Origin: Clostridiales bacterium UBA8153
GTDB lineage: Bacteria > Bacillota > Sulfobacillia > UBA8153
Assembly: GCA_003449495.1 (NCBI GenBank)
Contig: DMHJ01000016.1
Coordinates: forward strand, 1-8,309
Length of the DNA: 8,309 nt
Direction: 5' to 3'
Positions 6,691 through 8,309 of the stretch are shown here, piece by piece (the stretch's first letter is position 1; the number at the start of each line of letters is the position of its first letter). The translations under genes and the position numbers were made by a program. Under the pieces are notes generated by a model. It had not been told where the DNA came from, did not search any database, and saw only the letters and a list, made by a program, of their open reading frames with translations.

Positions 6691-6721
6691 ACGGGCTCAG
6701 GCTGCGTCAGCCTGAGCCCGT
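6691..6721. terminator. Perfect 14-bp-arm hairpin between convergent genes
   Basis: ACGGGCTCAGGCTG (6691-6704) and CAGCCTGAGCCCGT (6708-6721) are exact reverse complements around CGT (closing to a 5-nt loop with 13 bp in practice). It lies 15 nt after the flavoprotein stop and about 60 nt after the aldolase stop, so it can serve both strands. Neither side has a T-tract, so it may act as a hairpin-dependent pause, a 3' stabiliser or an atypical terminator. Confidence 0.7.
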
Positions 6722-6784
6722 CCCTACCCCCGGCAGGAGGCAGGCCCCCGGATCAGGTCTACAAACGTAGACAGCGGGACCGGC

Positions 6785-7816
6785 TTAGCTGAGGGCCTTG
6801 GCGAAGGCCTCAACGGCCACGTCGATATCCTCGGCAGCAATGTCCTTGTGGGTAACTAGGCGGATGCGCGTGGCCGCCGCCGGGTTGCAGCGTACCCCCT
6901 GTTCCGCCAAGGCGGCGCACACCGACTTGGCATCCTTGCGGGCAGCTGCCACGTCCACAAAGATGATGTTGGTCTGGACCGCATCCAGGTCCACCTGGAT
7001 CCCGGGCAACCGCGATAGGTCAACCGCGAGCTTCTTGGCCAGCTCGTGATCCTGGTGCAGTCTGCCGGTCATGGTGGTGAGCGCCACCAAGCCGGCCGCC
7101 GCCAGGATCCCCGCCTGGCGCATGCCGCCCCCCAGCATCTTCCGGTAGCGCCGGGCTTCCGCCATCCAGCCGGCGGGCCCCGCCACCATGGAGCCCACCG
7201 GCGCGGCCAATCCTTTGGACAGGCAGAACATCACCGAATCCGTGTGCCTGACCACCTCAGCCACCGGCACCCCCAGGTAGGTAGCGGCATTAAAGACCCG
7301 GGCGCCGTCCATGTGCACGCACATCCCGTTACGATGAGCCACCCGGTACAGCTCCGCCAGGGTGGCCAGGGGGGTCACGGTACCCCCGCCGCGGTTGTGG
7401 GTGTTCTCCACACAAAGCAAGCTAGTGCGTGGGAAATGGACGTTTTGGGGGCGTACGGCCGCCTCTACCTGCCCCGGATCGAGCACGCCCCGGCGGCCCG
7501 GTACGGTCCGGGCTTGGACCGAACCCAATGCCGCCATGCCCGCTACTTCGTTAAAGTAAATGTGAGATTCCGACTCTAAGATGACTTCGTCGCCCCGGCA
7601 GGTATGCGCCAGTACCGATAGGCAATTGCCCATGGTGCCCGAGGGTACGAACATGGCGGCTTCCTTACCGGTGATGGTAGCGGCCAGCTCCTCCAGGCGG
7701 TTTATCGTAGGGTCCTCGCCATAGCCGGCGTCCCCTACTTCGGCCCGGTACATGGCCTCGCGCATGGCGGGGGTGGGCAAGGTGACCGTGTCACTGCGCA
7801 GGTCAATGATGGTCAA
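6785..7816 (-). CDS. ltaE: Low-specificity L-threonine aldolase, PLP-dependent
   Basis: 343-residue fold-type I PLP enzyme that cleaves L-threonine and L-allo-threonine to glycine and acetaldehyde in the cytoplasm; the length is that of bacterial threonine aldolases. It opens with IDLRSDTVT (4-12). YGEDPTIN (32-39), FVPSGTMGN (56-64) and SHIYFNE with the PLP-stacking His85 follow, then ENTHN (137-141), HMDGAR with Asp170 and Arg173 (168-173), LSKGL with Schiff-base Lys201 (199-203), RKMLGGGMRQAG (225-236) and the C-terminal RIRLVTH arginines (317-323). All expected active-site elements are present. The start is TTG 7816, with GGGAG (7826-7830) 9 nt upstream, so protein synthesis begins with an uncommon codon. 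I see no promoter close to the gene. The nearest good one is at 8235-8263, giving a leader of about 410 nt. Substrate stereochemistry cannot be told from sequence. Confidence 0.95.
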   Translation of the reverse strand: MTIIDLRSDTVTLPTPAMREAMYRAEVGDAGYGEDPTINRLEELAATITGKEAAMFVPSGTMGNCLSVLAHTCRGDEVILESESHIYFNEVAGMAALGSVQARTVPGRRGVLDPGQVEAAVRPQNVHFPRTSLLCVENTHNRGGGTVTPLATLAELYRVAHRNGMCVHMDGARVFNAATYLGVPVAEVVRHTDSVMFCLSKGLAAPVGSMVAGPAGWMAEARRYRKMLGGGMRQAGILAAAGLVALTTMTGRLHQDHELAKKLAVDLSRLPGIQVDLDAVQTNIIFVDVAAARKDAKSVCAALAEQGVRCNPAAATRIRLVTHKDIAAEDIDVAVEAFAKALS

Positions 7817-7839
7817 CGATATCAGCTCCCGGTTTAAGG

Positions 7840-7872
7840 CGTTCGCTCATCCTTCTACGAACGGTCTACGAA
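7840..7872. repeat. Repeats just upstream of the aldolase gene
   Basis: TCTACGAA occurs twice at an 11-bp period (7854-7861 and 7865-7872), one helical turn apart. CGTTCG (7840-7845) and CGAACG (7858-7863) form an inverted repeat with a 12-nt loop that overlaps the first direct copy. The spacing suits protein binding on one face of DNA, or an RNA hairpin in the leader ending 23 nt before the TTG. Confidence 0.35.
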
Positions 7873-7982
7873 ACCCTGCAGGGATGAACCGCCGGCGTCC
7901 AACTGGCGTGAGAGAGGGTCAGTAAGGTAGAGGCAGACCGGAACCAGAGTGGGCGCGAGGTACGCGAGAATCCCGGAGATTT

Positions 7983-8228
7983 CGGCATAGACGCACAGTT
8001 AACAGGAAACCCCACCATGCCGTGGCACCTGACGGTTTTAAACCTGCTCTCGCAGGTGGGTACCCTCTCACCGCCTTTGCTCCTCCCCATCGCCGTCGGG
8101 CGGGGGCCTGAGTGCCGCGCGGAGAAGCTAAGTCCCCAAGGTGTTGGTGTTGGCTTAAACCATCAGAGTTGCAACGAGCACAGCAGGGCTTTGCTCTCGC
8201 CTATTCCTTTGTTCCTACGTGCATCAGC
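7983..8228 (-). ncRNA. Candidate structured RNA (leader or mobile-element RNA)
   Basis: The transcript expected from the promoter at 8235-8263 folds by eye into several consistent elements. Hairpin 8176-8196 pairs GAGCA/TGCTC and AGC/GCT around CCT. Hairpin 8085-8106 pairs CCCC/GGGG and CGCC/GGCG around a CGAC loop. Hairpin 8042-8057 pairs ACCTGC/GCAGGT closed by a GAGA tetraloop of the GNRA class. CGGCAT (8022-8017) can pair with ATGCCG (7988-7983) as a long-range closing helix. GGTTTAA appears twice (8161-8155 and 8044-8038) and CAACAC is repeated in tandem near 8141-8152. The only sizeable frame (8090-7866) has no protein character. I do not recognise a known riboswitch. The order of elements loosely recalls HEARO/omega RNA of IscB transposons, but no IscB frame follows. 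Boundaries are estimates. Confidence 0.4.
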
Positions 8229-8234
8229 ACCGCT

Positions 8235-8263
8235 AGTATATCATGTTTCTCTCGAAATTTCAA
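8235..8263 (-). promoter_or_regulatory. Promoter of the candidate RNA and probably of ltaE
   Basis: On the minus strand, TTGAAA (8263-8258), a 17-bp spacer and TATACT (8240-8235). The predicted start is near 8228. It is among the best promoter matches in the window and lies in an AT-rich patch within GC-rich DNA. The next minus-strand gene is ltaE at 7816. The remaining bases 8264-8309 hold nothing I can assign. Confidence 0.7.
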
Positions 8264-8309
8264 CCGGCGACCTGGCGGATCATAGCGGGAATACCATCAT
8301 GAGACCACG

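Noticed and set aside
7862..8006. Minus-strand hydrophobic frame reading LCVYAEISGILAYLAP and ending at TAG near 7853
   Set aside because: No start codon with a ribosome site and no family resemblance; overlaps the RNA-like segment.
7866..8090. 74-codon minus-strand frame inside the structured region
   Set aside because: Composition is Ser/Arg/Cys-rich with no recognisable domain. The base-pairing pattern explains the sequence better, although a GGAGG lies within rather than before it.
7817..8228. Glycine, THF or T-box leader for threonine aldolase
   Set aside because: These would be sensible for the pathway, but I could not find their conserved core sequences on the minus strand.
1..8309. 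CRISPR array, tRNA, rRNA, prophage or toxin-antitoxin genes
   Set aside because: No regularly spaced repeats, no tRNA cloverleaf or rRNA text and no phage or toxin motifs were seen on either strand.

Overview
This window is GC-rich bacterial chromosome with strong Shine-Dalgarno sites, several GTG and TTG starts and consensus-like sigma-A promoters. A high-GC Firmicute or related Gram-positive lineage would fit, but nothing here (no rRNA, no lineage marker) settles the taxonomy.

Layout. Positions 1-1856 (minus strand) hold a MarR-type repressor followed, with a 1-nt stop/start overlap, by an ABC exporter half-transporter that runs off the left edge before its ABC signature. A consensus-like promoter and two adjacent GTTC-N6-GAAC dyads sit in front of the MarR gene, as expected for an autorepressed efflux operon. 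Positions 1933-2984 are mostly non-coding, with one dyad and a probable decayed transposase fragment. Positions 2985-4028 (minus) encode an AbrB-family membrane protein with a clear internal duplication and its own promoter. Divergent from it, 4279-5559 (plus) encodes the AAA+ ATPase RarA/MgsA. Positions 5560-6207 hold no gene I can support, only hairpins and a short hydrophobic reading frame. Positions 6208-6675 (plus) encode a small NimA-like flavin-binding protein of the pyridoxamine-phosphate-oxidase fold. It converges on a low-specificity threonine aldolase (6785-7816, minus) across a perfect 14-bp-arm hairpin.

The most intriguing part is 7983-8263. A good promoter faces the aldolase but lies about 410 nt upstream of it, and the DNA between is dense with RNA-like pairing (a GAGA-tetraloop hairpin, further stem-loops, a long-range closing helix) and has no convincing protein. 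I read it as a structured non-coding RNA. It could be a long leader of the aldolase gene or a mobile-element RNA without its ORF (for example of the HEARO/omega-RNA type of IscB elements). That family assignment is tentative.

The genes do not form one pathway. Drug or metabolite efflux with its regulator, an orphan membrane protein, DNA maintenance, a flavoprotein and amino-acid catabolism are separate transcription units.
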